Below are positions 47,641 to 57,766 of a stretch of 64,000 bases of DNA, in pieces. The notes below the pieces were generated by a model. It saw only the letters and a program-made list of their open reading frames with translations. It did no database searches and was not told the DNA's origin. Position 1 is the first letter of the stretch; each line of letters begins with the position of its first letter. The position numbers were made by a program, and so were the translations under genes. The DNA is from Durusdinium trenchii (taxonomy: Eukaryota > Sar > Dinophyceae > Suessiales > Symbiodiniaceae). The stretch spans positions 197,617-261,616 of the forward strand of contig CAXAMN010026495.1 in assembly GCA_963970005.1 (NCBI GenBank), given 5' to 3'.

Positions 47641-49530
47641 CTGACAAGAGTGTCCCACAATAGTGTCCACAATATGGCGCCCCATGAGAGCGCCCGACAA
47701 GTGTGCCCGACAAGAATGCCCCTCAAGAGTGTGCCACAAGAGTGTCCGACCAGACCGTCCGACAAGAGTGTCCTACGAGGATGTCCCACAAGAGACTCCC
47801 ACACAAACGCGCCACCAGGTTGTCCGACAAGAGTGTCCTACAAGAGTGCGCCACAAGAGTGTCCCGCAAGAGTGTCCGACAAGAGTGTCCTATTTACTGT
47901 TCCACAAGAGTGCGTACATGAATGTCCCGCAAGAGTGTGCGCCCTACAAGAACGCCAGCTGCCATACAATGTCCCAAAAGAGTGAACGACAAGAGTGTCA
48001 CTTACAAGAGTGTTCCAGGAGTCGGAAGGGAGTGTCCCACAAGCCTGTTCCATAAGAGTGTCCGACAAGAGTGTGCTACGAGCGTGTCCGACAAGAATGT
48101 CCGACAAGAATGTCCTATACAAGACTGTCCGACAAAGGTGTCCGACAAGTTGCCGACAAGAGCGTCGTGAGTGTCCCGCAAGAGTGTCCGACAAGAGCGT
48201 CGTATATACGAGAGTGTTCGGCAAGAGTGACATACAAGAGTGTCCCGCGAGAGTGTCCTACAAGAGTGTTCTGCCAGAGTATCCGGCAAGAGTGAGTGTC
48301 ATACAAGGGTGTCCCACAAGAGCGACAAACAAGAGTGTCACACAAGAGTGTCCCGCAAGAGTGTTCCAGAAGAATGTGCGAGAAGAGTGTCCTACAAGAG
48401 TGACCCACAAGAGTGCCCTACAAGAGCGTCACACAAGAGTCCTACAAGAGTGTCCCACAAGGGTGTCATATAAGAGTGTCCCACAAGAGAGTCCTACAAG
48501 AGTGTTCCGCAAGAGTGCCCGCAAGAGTGAGTGTCATACAAGAGTGTCCCACAAGAGCGACAAACAAGAGTGTCGCACAAGAATGTCCCGCAAGAGTGTC
48601 CCACAAGAATGTCCGACAAGAGTGTGCTACAAAACTGCCCCACAAGAATGTTTCGCAAGAGCGTCCTACAAGAGTCCCGCGAGCCTCTACAAGAGATACA
48701 AGAGAGCAAGGGGGCTCACGAGAGTGTCCGACAAAAGTGTCCTACAAGAGTGCCCCACAAGAGTGTCCCACAAGAGTGTCCTACAGGAGTGTCCCACAAG
48801 AGTGTCCTACAGGAGTGTCCCACAAGAGTGACATACAAGTTTGTCGCGCATGAGTGTCCCACAAGTGTGTCCTACAAGACTGTTTCGCAAGAGTGTCCAA
48901 CAAGAGTGTGTCCCACAAGAGTGTCCGACAAGAGTGTTCTACAAGAGTTTCCTACAAGGGAGTCCCAAAACAGTGCCTACAAGAGTGTTTTGCAAAGTGT
49001 CCTACTAGAGTGTTCCGCAAGACTGCCCCGCAAGAGTGAGTGTCATACAAGAGCGCCCCGCAAGAGTGACAAACAAGAGTGTCCCACAAGAGTGTCCCGC
49101 AAAGAATGTCCTACAAGACTGCTTCGCAAGAGTGTCCTACAAGAGTGTCCCAAAAGAGTGTCCCACAAGAGTGTCCCGCAAGAGTGTCCCACAAGAATGT
49201 CTGACAAGAGTGTCCTACACGAGCGCCCCACAAGAGTGTCCCATGAGAGTGCCCCGCAAGAGTGTCCTACAAGAGTGCCCCACAAGAGAGTTTGACAGGA
49301 GTGTCCCATGAGAGTGTCCCACAAGAGTGACATACAAAGGTGACCCACAAGAGTGTCCTACAAGACTGCTTCGCAAGAGTGTTACAAGAGTGTCCCGCAA
49401 AAGAATGACAAACAAGAGTGTCCTACAAGAGTGTCCCACAAGAGTTTCCTACAAGAGTGCCCACAAGAGTGTCCTACAACAGTGTTCCGCAAGAGTGTCC
49501 CAGAAGAGTGTCTCCTACAAGAGTGTCACA
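47640..49530 (+). repeat. 1.9-kb array of 13-bp GTGTCCYACAAGA units
   Basis: About 140 copies of GTGTCC(C/T)ACAAGA with single-base variants and occasional insertions. Thirteen is not a multiple of three and the unit has no stops, so all three plus frames encode the same 13-residue peptide repeat (ECPTRVSYKSVPQ), and the minus frames a Leu/Gly/His/Ser repeat. This produces overlapping frames of up to ~280 codons that I reject as genes. Higher-order units with GTTCCGCAAGAGTG and GAGTGAGTGTCATACAAG recur (e.g. 48290, 48530, 49035). Confidence 0.95.
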
Positions 49531-49744
49531 AATCGTTTGAGTGTTTGTTTTCGAGTACGTGTTTGCATTCGGGTTCGGGGGTTCCATCTTGTTTCCCTTT
49601 GTTTCCAAGCTTTTAGAAGCAGTCTCCCTCCCATGGCTCTTCTGGCCTGTAGGCTGAAACGATATTGCTTCGTTTGTCTTCGTTTGGTTTGGCGGCAAAA
49701 ACTCTCAAGGTCCGCTGGCAAAAGAAACCATGAGCGGGGAGACG

Positions 49745-52310
49745 CGATCACAGAGGCAGAGAAGTCGGGAGACATGTAAGGAGACAAGGCAGCAGCAAAC
49801 AAAACCACAACTTCTCACACTTTGCTTCCTGACCTTCATATACTTGAACAGAACAGACATCTTTCACACTTTTTGAAATCAGTCGTACAAACCTCTTGCC
49901 GTCACGGTCGGAACCGCGGAACAACTTCTCAGTATCATGGCTATGTGCTATGTGTTCCTGCAAGGCTGACTTGCTAGCCATTGAAATATGTTTAACTGGT
50001 CGGTGGTTCTTAGGATACTTTGAGCTTCAACCTCAGGCGCATCAAGCCCAGCTGCCATGGTGGCGTCCCTCCCGTCAACAACTTGAAGCTGTTCTTGGAC
50101 GCAAAGGGTCGGCCCACCCAGCTTTGAGCTCTTAAAACTCAGGTGGGTCAAAGCCCAGCCAATTGAGCCTTGCACCGATCCAAGTCCATCGCGCAACACT
50201 CAAGGCCCCGATGCATCAGATGAAGGGGCGCCCAATTTCTCCTGGCCGGGCTTTGTTTTGGAAACGCTTTCTGACGGCGCTGCCGACCAATGCGCACTGG
50301 CCATGTCAATGTTCAGGAACCCCTCTGTCTGGGAAAAATGCTCACCGCGTAGAAAGGAACCCTTGTATGAATCTGCTGGCTTCATTCGTTTTCCATTTCC
50401 GTCCGAATGTCAGACGTTTTCAGGGAGGGAGAGTCCATGAGGGTGGAGGCATCAGCGCGTACTCCAAAGGAATCGCAGATAAGTGCCATCTGCTCAACCA
50501 GCAGCTTCTTTCGTTTTCCATCGAATGCTGGTGTACACTGCCAACGATCAGATTCTTCATATTCCACAGCTTTTGGAAGGCTTCAGCCAACTGATAGCCA
50601 TTCGCAAACCTCAAGAGGCCTCGCTGTTTCGGCCTGTTTCGGCTTTGTGAATGGCCAAATGAAGGATGTAGTCCAACCAAGGTCAGAAGCGGGATGTCAT
50701 GTCTGTGAAACTCTAAGACTCCAGCCCTCAACAAAACAGCCCAAGCCAAAGCCAACAGCCAAACAACCTGCAGCAGAAACCCAGCCGCAATGCAAGTGAG
50801 GGAGGAGTTGAGGTGTCATGGCGATGTACTGCCAGTTCTGTTCTTACCCAACAGTGCGCCCAGTAGACAATCAGAATAATGCGCTAGCGGTCTGCCACCC
50901 TTGTTTAAATCACTCCTGGATTTTGCCAACAACGTATCTATTTCTTCAATGTTGCGACGTGCATCTTCAAAAAGTTCTGCAGCGCCAGCTCCTAGGGCAA
51001 GCAACCAGTCCTGGAACCTTGCAAGAAGTTGCTCCGGCGCCTTTCAGTCAAGCTTGTCACAGGCCTCCCAGGCGCTCCTTCAGAGATCTCTAATGAGCTC
51101 TGTTCAGGTCTCCAGTGCTTCTCGGGTCAAGTGGGGCTGCAATGGCTTTAGAAAACAAGGCTGCAAAAATCCACGACAGAACGCGCCCGGCCCAGTTGGG
51201 TTGAATCAAAAAGCAAAATAGAAAGAACAGCAAAGGAAAAGGGTCCCTTGCCAGGATAGCCGAGGGTGGGTCGAACTCGAGACCACACTCATGAGCATAT
51301 GCTGGAGGCAAAGACCTGTACAAATTCTTTCATGCGCTCGCAAGCACCAGCCTGGCCCAGTTTGCTGCCCATCTTCTAAGCCTCCGACTCCTCGGTGCCT
51401 AAAACCAGCTGCAAAGACTGGTCTTGCCAGGCGCCCTAATGTCAGTGTCCCTTGTTGGGTGATCTGAAGCATTCAGTCGGGTTGGACAGAATGGCAAACA
51501 AAAATACAAGCTGGCTGCAAATGACGCAGAGCTGAACTTGCAGACTTGCAGAAGATGTACCCTTCGAGAAGGCACATCGAACAACATTCGAACCAACCAC
51601 AAAACATGGCTTTCTTCTTGGACGCAAGATTCTCGGCTAGCTTCAGCGCACAAAAAGGCTCTTGGAGGTTAATGCGCGAAGGTATCTTAAAAGTCCAAAC
51701 TCTGTCAACCTGCTAGGCTTACTCCAACCTGGTTCACAAGCAGATTATCAAGGCCAGTGGAGTCAACCTCTGCGAAATGCCATCATTGGGTCTGTGCCTG
51801 CCAAGCTCGGTGTGGCTCGTCGACTGAGCCGCCTCCTTCTTCTTGCCCCCACGGGTTTTTGGAAGAGTTTTTGGAGGGGGCCCAGCACTGCAGCTGTCTT
51901 CGCAGAAGCGACCTTTGAAGTCTGCGCCATCCTTGGGCAGGCGCGCGTCCAGCGCCATTGGACACTTCTAATGCAGGAGCGACAAATGGAGTAAATGAAC
52001 CTCTCTTGCTGCTGCAGCAGTCCTTTAAGCCAACAGTGCTTCCACCAGCGAAGCAAGCGCCGCCACTTGCTCTGCCATAATGGCATTCGTCACCTTCTTG
52101 GGGGCAGGCTTCTTGGCAGCCGGCTCTTCTCTCGGCGTTGACAGCACTCCCTGGTCTGGCTCTTCTCGAGCGGAATAAAAATGGCTTTTCCATCTCCATG
52201 TGCCAGTGCCCACTGCTTGACTGCACTCAACAAAACACTAGTGATGGGCAAAGCCGCCATCCGCAGGGTCATTCTCATGACAGCAGAAAATTGTATCCAG
52301 CACATCTGTC
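49745..52310 (-). pseudogene. Decayed gag-like/retroelement ORF relic
   Basis: At 52213-52025 the minus strand reads KKPAPKKVTNAIMAEQVAAL, a basic segment then a short coiled coil. At 51950-51740, in another frame, it reads DARLPKDGADFKGR then AGPPPKTLPKTRGGKK. Both patterns (KKVT-A--AEQV-AL, then GPPPKTR) are features of the N-terminal part of dinoflagellate Ty3/DIRS-type polyproteins as I remember them. Downstream protein-like stretches at 51004-50816 (AAELFEDARRNIEEIDTLL) and 50567-50200 cannot be assigned. Frame changes and stops between them mean introns or decay; I favour decay. It abuts the 3' end of the GIY-YIG/RT element but is a different family. Confidence 0.4.
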
Positions 52311-52885
52311 AGAAGAACATCAGATGGATAGGCATCTGTCTGTGCAACGTTGCCTTCTTCATCTTCTTCCACCAATGCTGCCCCAGTCACAAGGGAGGGG
52401 CCCAGCAACGTTCTCCCCTTCTAACTGCCCTTGCTCCAAGGCACTGCTATCAAATGAGCTGAGCGGAACGGAGCACATCTTCCCACCCTGGATCACCCCA
52501 GATGCAGAGCGGGGCAAGAACTGAGGGCGAGCAATGAGCCGGGCAAGCAAACAGGTGACTCGCGTGGAGAAGGGCCGAAGGGCAGTTACCCCACTAATTA
52601 ACTATCCTGCCCATGAAGCTTGAGCGCACCCCAGAATAATCGCAAGTAAGCCTCTACAAATCCCATCAATCACCACGCCTCGGGTCCCTGTAAATCAGCA
52701 TAAATGACACATCATTACATCACCACAAATTAGCCCCTATTGCCAGAAGTCAGCACGATCGTTGGTTGTACCAAATGCCAGAAGTCACTCGGGATCACGA
52801 TCAGAACAACTATCACCTGAAATGGTATCTACAGGACTCACCACAGCGCAAACCATCTGAGCATCACCACACCTCACGTGGTAAC
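52310..52885. other. Spacer at the 3' flank of the retroelement
   Basis: About 580 bp with no recognised feature. It ends in a short CA tract at 52883-52890, where the direct repeat starts. Confidence 0.4.
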
Positions 52886-52888
52886 ACA

Positions 52889-53307
52889 CACACTCTGACA
52901 CTTGTATTCAGTGACTCAATTTCCACGATGGGAAGGATGGCGATGGAACCGCAAGGTGGCAGAGTCCGCTGAAAAGTATGGTTGAACATGGTTTCCACAG
53001 GTGCAAGTCTGCGGTCGGCAGCTGGCTGTAACTCACGATCAGCTGCAAGAAACGCGGTGGGAAGGTTTTGGAGGAGTATCATGAAGAACCATGAATCAAA
53101 AAGTGGAGAAGGAGTGTCACAGCGTGGAAAACAGTTTCGGTCGCAGGTACAGGAATGTGCGTCCACATTCCCTTCCGGCTGAATCCCATAGCTTCGTTGG
53201 CATGGCTAGGGAAACAGCTGCCATGCCCCCTGCATGTGAAAGCTGGTGGAAAAACAGTGAAAGAAGTGGCGGTGGAAACCCTTTGTCCAGGGGTGGACAC
53301 ACACAGG
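52889..53307 (-). repeat. Pseudo-LTR, downstream copy
   Basis: A ~418-bp direct repeat bounded by CA-rich ends. On the minus strand it starts TGTGTGTCCACCCCTGG and ends CAAGTGTCAGAGTGTG. It encodes the last ~60 codons of the RT frame (to 53117), then 3' non-coding sequence. Confidence 0.85.
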
Positions 53308-53998
53308 TCGCCGTCTTCGGCGCTTTTTTCAAAAAACGGTGGCAGGCGTGGTGGTTGTGTCCTTTTTGGACATAAAGTCGCACTAACTCGGCAGCAGCAG
53401 CTTCAGCGCTGGAGGGTGGAAATGTGTATTTTCGAATGGTGTGGAGTCTTGATTGGAGGCCTGATAGAGCCAAGCGCTGGCTCCCGGCAGTTGTGGAATC
53501 CCTGATTTTCCAGGGTTGGGAAGGTTGCATGTAGGTGATGGTGCGTTGTGGGAGGTCAATGTTGAAACCGAGGAGATGGAAATCCTCCACCGGTTCGAGT
53601 TCCACTGGGTCGCCAAAGAAGTTGTGGTGGATGAGGGTTTGAATGGCTGGATGGTGGAGGAAATGTTCGTTGTGGACAATGAAACGGTTGTCGACATATC
53701 GATAGTACGTGAAGTGTAGGTCAGTGCGTTGAAGTAGGTTGTTGTGGATCTGATGCCAGGAATGTTCTATGAGGGTGATGGCGACATTGCAAAGGGCTGG
53801 AGAGAGCTGGGATCCAATCCCAGCTCCTCGGATTTGTTTGTAGGTGTTATTGCAAGCCCGGAAAATGCATGTGTTGAGGGCAAAGGCCACGATGGTGGTG
53901 ATGTCTGATGTCTGGATAGTGCGTTGTGTAGGGTGTTTTCGATGGTGTCTGCCAATGTGTGAGTGGTGAAAAGGGTTGCCGGTAGCCTGGACATCCAC
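53117..53998 (-). CDS. Reverse transcriptase, catalytic half
   Basis: A 293-codon frame that continues the upstream frame after a -1 shift within a CA-rich stretch at 54000. The shift joins just before the probable motif A aspartate in VDVQATGNPF (residue 2 of this part). Motif B is GAGIGSQLSPALCNV (58-72). Motif C is YRYVDNRF (99-106), with Asp103 but Asn104 in place of the second Asp of the usual YXDD. Motif D/E is DFHLLGFNID (139-148). Helical thumb-like sequence follows, with LVRLYVQKGHNHHACHRFLK. The last ~60 residues lie inside the pseudo-LTR, and whether they are used is unknown. The enzyme would copy the element RNA at a nicked target. Lineage: Penelope-like or a dinoflagellate sister group. 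Confidence 0.75.
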   Translation of the reverse strand: MDVQATGNPFHHSHIGRHHRKHPTQRTIQTSDITTIVAFALNTCIFRACNNTYKQIRGAGIGSQLSPALCNVAITLIEHSWHQIHNNLLQRTDLHFTYYRYVDNRFIVHNEHFLHHPAIQTLIHHNFFGDPVELEPVEDFHLLGFNIDLPQRTITYMQPSQPWKIRDSTTAGSQRLALSGLQSRLHTIRKYTFPPSSAEAAAAELVRLYVQKGHNHHACHRFLKKAPKTATCVCPPLDKGFPPPLLSLFFHQLSHAGGMAAVSLAMPTKLWDSAGRECGRTFLYLRPKLFSTL

Positions 53999-54000
53999 CG

Positions 54001-55735
54001 TCAGGGTGTGTGTGGATTGCTGTTGTTGCCAAGCATGGACCGAGTTAAAAAATCTGACCAGGTCATCGTTGGTGGCGTGTAGTGAAATGTCTGGTGGGGT
54101 TTGGGTGAGGTAGCTGTGAAAATGGCGCCAAAGTTGGGAATGGACATTTGGCCGGGATGCTGGGGGTAAAGGTGTTGAAGGATAATGTCAAGGGCACGGC
54201 TGGTGATGCGGAGTAGGTTGCCACTGAGTGATTGGAAGTATGAGATAATGGTGCGGCCTTTCTGCCAGTGCTTCTTTTCTTTGAGGTGGACGACGCCGTA
54301 GGGAATGTTGAAATCTTTGCGGAAGCCCAAATTGTAGCGGGTGCGCAAAATGGGGGGAACAGTGGCTGCCAGGTGGTCGTGGATGTTGGCGGCAGTGAGG
54401 TGGGGAAGTGGTTCGAAAAGTTCGGGGGATTGCCATGTATTCAAGGCGCCAGAGAAATGTTGGCGAGGGCAGAAAAGCCGGAGTTGTTGTAGTTCATGGT
54501 CAGCATGGTGAAGCAATGTGTGTTGGCCGAGGTATTCTTGGAGTTGGCGAAGCAGGCGAGCCGTAAAACGGGGTTGCTGCTTGAGGTGCATGTTGCGGAG
54601 GCGCCACTGGTGCTCAAGGAATGGCTGCAAGTGTTGGACGAGGGATGGTGGGAGCCCTTGTAGCTTGAGCCATTTCGTGTAGGCCGTCCGGAACGTGAGG
54701 AAGTATCGGGCCTTGCTTGGGTAGTAGGTGCTGTTCATGTTGGCGTTGAGAAAAATGCCAAGATGTGTAGGGAGTTGGAGTTGATCAAGTGTAAGAATGT
54801 AGTGGCCGTTGATGGTGGGGGTGTCAGGATCCTGCAGGAGGGTGCGAAGGTGGCCACATGCGCAGGGGAGGTCTGCGGGATCTGGCGGGGAGTGGAGGGC
54901 GTCTTCCCATGTGCGGTGGTTGTGTAGGTGGGAACGTAGTGTTTTGTGTGCGGCCTCGCGCAGTCGGTGGGAGGGGAGATGAAGGGGAATGGTCAAGTGC
55001 TTGTGCTGCTGAATGGTGGTTCGGAGCCATTGTTGGCAGTGTTTGGTGAAATCGTCGTGGGCCAGAAATGGCACGGTGAGTGGAATATTGGGTTTTGGCG
55101 GCGTGAGGTTGCGGTAGAGGAGGGCTTTGTTGATGATGTGAAGAGCTCTGCTGCGGCCGGGTTCTTCAAGGTTGGCGGCCATACGCCGGATGGCATAGAC
55201 TTCAAGGTCCGTATGGCGGCCGCTTCGTAGCTCTTTGGCTGCTTCAAAGGAGGCTGCTGTATGTTTGGTAAGGTTGCGGAGAAGTTGAAGGGCGTGATGC
55301 TTGGTGGAGGTGTAAAGGTGTGGTTCTCGGAGTGTGTATTGGCGTTGCCGCAGGCGTCGAAAGAGTCGTTTGTGGGTTGCTAATCTGGAGTAGAAATGGG
55401 CTCTGCGTTTGGTGAACTGCCAGCCTTGAGCTTTGAGCTTGAGGTGGTGGGAGATAAAGGGCCAGTTGAGTGTAAGCATCCAGTTTGCGATGTAGTGGTG
55501 CTCTTGGATCCAGGCTTGGTCGTATGCGTCGTGGGATGTGAGTTGAATGGTAGTGTAGTGGTGGATGTTGTTGTGTGAGTGCCAATAACGTAGGGAGAGT
55601 TCTGCAGAGATGGGGATGTTGTTCTGGAGTTGTTTGAGTTTGGCACGGCGGTTGTGTTCGCGGTGGGGAATGCCAATGGCTGTGGAGCCCACATATAGAA
55701 GTGGCCATGTTGATGGTAGCAGCGTTGAGGTTGGT
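54001..55735 (-). CDS. GIY-YIG endonuclease fused to the N-terminal part of reverse transcriptase
   Basis: The frame opens after a stop at ~55738. It begins LLYVGSTAIGIPHREHNRRA, the YIG strand and arginine helix of a GIY-YIG nuclease. The conserved glutamate is in AWIQEHHYIANW, followed by LNWPFI. The preceding GIY strand (SVYIKLHFNP) lies upstream in another frame at ~55765, so a -1 shift splits the domain. About 380 residues of Arg/His/Leu-rich linker follow, with one PCACGHL segment that may be a zinc-binding remnant. The RT fingers come next (about residues 456-505: IPYGVVHLKEKKHWQKGRTI, RT motif 1/2 pattern). It ends with TGA at 53999-54001. A nuclease upstream of RT is the order of domain-permuted Penelope-like elements. 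I see no disabling change except the frame breaks. Confidence 0.7.
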
Positions 55736-55739
55736 CAGG

Positions 55740-56027
55740 GTTGAAGTGTAGCTTGATGTAAACTGAATTGGAGGAGAGAAAGTTGTGGTAGTGGTATGTG
55801 TGGGGCAGGATGTGGAGCTGGCGGAGTCGGTTGCGCCATTGTTGTGAGCGACGGGTGTTAGAAGGATATGCGAACAGGAGCGTGATGTGGATAAGGCCTG
55901 TGGTAAAGATGGCTTCGGCGCGGTCGATGTATTGGGTGTGGTGGATCAGTATGGAGAGTGCTCGGTGTAAGTGGAACAGGTGGTTGAGGTTGGTGTGGCT
56001 GGGTTGCTGCTGGGCGAGGGTAGCGAG
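55740..56027 (-). CDS. N-terminal lead of the endonuclease-RT ORF
   Basis: An open stretch in the same frame as the C-terminus of ORF1, separated from it only by a TGA at 56028-56030. It reads helical segments (HRALSILIHHTQYIDRAEAI, SQQWRNRLRQLHILPH) and then the GIY strand SVYIKLHFNP. This leads into the nuclease after a one-base shift near 55725. It could be the start of ORF2, or the TGA could be read through. Confidence 0.5.
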
Positions 56028-57312
56028 TCAGCAGCCGATGGCTGCCCCCACACTCACAAGCTGTTGCAAGCTCCGGATTGGCAAACGATTGACCCGGTTG
56101 AGCGGCAGGCCGTAACGTGTGGCTGCGTCCTTGAGCTGCTGGGTAGTGACTTTACTCGTTTGCAGCAAGCGCACGACCTCATTGGCGGCTTCCTGGATGG
56201 TGGGGTCGAAGGTGGTGACCCAGTGTTGGATCTCGGGGTGGTTCCAACCTTCGGGGATATCATCTTGCAATGTTGGGTGTGGGGGTTGCAAGACATCGGC
56301 AAGGGCTGGCGGTTTTGGTGGTGGTGGGGTGGGCGCATGTGATGGGGCGGCCGGTGCTGAGGGTCGGCTGGTGTTCTTCACTGGAGTGAGTGGGTCGCCC
56401 AAGTCGTGGAGCTTCTGGCGTGCTCGGGCCAGCTCGTCGGTGGTGTTTTTGAGGGCGCGTAGAGCGGTGCCCTCCGCTGGTGCCGGAGAGTGAGTTTGGA
56501 GTTGTTGGATAAGTAGTTTGATGAGGGGGGGCGTGGAAGGCTCGGGCCTGTGTGGTTTTGCTGGGAATGTCGGTGCCCTGTTTGGTGTGGAGGGTCTCGG
56601 CGATGCCGTCTAGGTCGAGACGTTTCTCGCGGAGCTCTTGGAGAAGGTGGGTCACGAAAACCGGCTCCGCAATACTTCTGGTGGCAATGAAGCCCGTGTA
56701 TTTGCCGTTGCTAAGAGTGCGGGCGGTAAATTCGGAGGTGCCATGGTACACCAGTTGCCATGGGAAGATGTCAAAGGTCGGAAGCCCTGCCACTCCTGCT
56801 TTCCGAGACCACTGTGTGGGTTGGATTGTACGGTACAGTTGGTGGCCGTGCAGGGTGTTGGAATCCCAAGAGTGGTCGGTTGGGTTCCAAGAGTCTTGGA
56901 CTGGTGGAGTGGGGGATGGGATGTGAGATGGCGGTGGAGCAGGTGCCGTGCCGGCGCGGGCAGGTGGCGGTGGTGGTGGGCTGTGCTTGTAGGTCGATGG
57001 TGGTGGAGTGACTGGGTCGGCTGTGGGGAGTGGTGGCGGGGGTGGAGGTGTGAACTCCGGCTGTGATGGCGGTGCCTGTTGTGGCGGTGTGTGCTGCGGC
57101 GGTGGTGTGTAGGGTGAAGTCACGTATGGATTGGAGTGGTGGGCCTGATGCGTGCGGAGTGCGTGGGTGAGTGGGCCATAAGTGCCGGTAGGGTTGTAGG
57201 TGTGGTGAGTTGCTATGGGAGGTGAAGCTGTGGTGTCTGGGTTGGCAAGCTGCTGATGACGCTGCTGTTGAAGCAAATAATGGTTCCAGTAATATTGTTG
57301 CCACTGCGCGTC
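56028..57312 (-). CDS. Retroelement ORF1, proline-rich
   Basis: Starts at ATG 57312 (MDAQWQQYYWNHYLLQQQ), a Gln/Tyr-rich opening. A long Pro/Thr/His-rich, low-complexity region follows, then a folded-looking stretch with TFDIFPWQLVYHGTSEF and EPVFVTHLLQELREKRLDLD (~56780-56590). At a run of seven C on the minus strand (~56527) the frame must lose one base to continue as LIKLLIQQLQTHS. This reaches WVTTFDPTIQEAANEVVRLL and ends at TGA 56028. The C-terminal part is helical and may be a protein- or RNA-binding gag-like domain. I know similar ORFs upstream of this RT type in dinoflagellates, without known function. Confidence 0.55.
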
Positions 57313-57378
57313 CATGGTGGCTGGTCGAAGTGTCACTGGATCGTGGAGGCGAAGATCACTGGTTGTTGGTTTGAGCAA

Positions 57379-57766
57379 GCTGAAGGGCGCGAGAAGGAAA
57401 GGTCAAGAACAGTTGTCAAGCAGTGCATAGTGGCTTCCAAACTGCAGTATCAAACAGTCATGGAAATGTGAGACATCGTTAGAGGTGAAATACTGAAAGG
57501 AGTTGTGTCATGCAAAGGTAATGTGAGAATGTCACTGAAAAAGCGAAAAACTGGTTGGGTCCAAGTAGAATCAAAGTTGTTGAGCCAGAAAAAACAGCTG
57601 AAAGCACAAACTGGTTTTTTCGTTGCGCAGGGTGAAACAAGTTGTGTCTGGCGGAGGCTCAGGGGAACCTAGCTTCCGATGATGATGGTCGACGTGGATC
57701 ATCAGGCTGAAATCAAAAAACAAGAAAAACACTCAGTGTGAAAGAAGGTTGTTGGCGTGTAAATCA
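57379..57766. other. Spacer between ORF0 and ORF1
   Basis: About 390 bp without a long frame. A separate start or internal promoter for ORF1 would lie here; none can be singled out. Confidence 0.4.

Noticed and set aside
47995..49348. Open frames up to 278 codons encoding ECPTRVSYKSVPQ-type repeats
   Set aside because: The stop-free 13-bp unit keeps all six frames open, so openness carries no information about coding.
51255..51310. tRNA-like GGTCGAACTCGAGACC segment
   Set aside because: No acceptor stem, D-arm or anticodon arm could be fitted around it.
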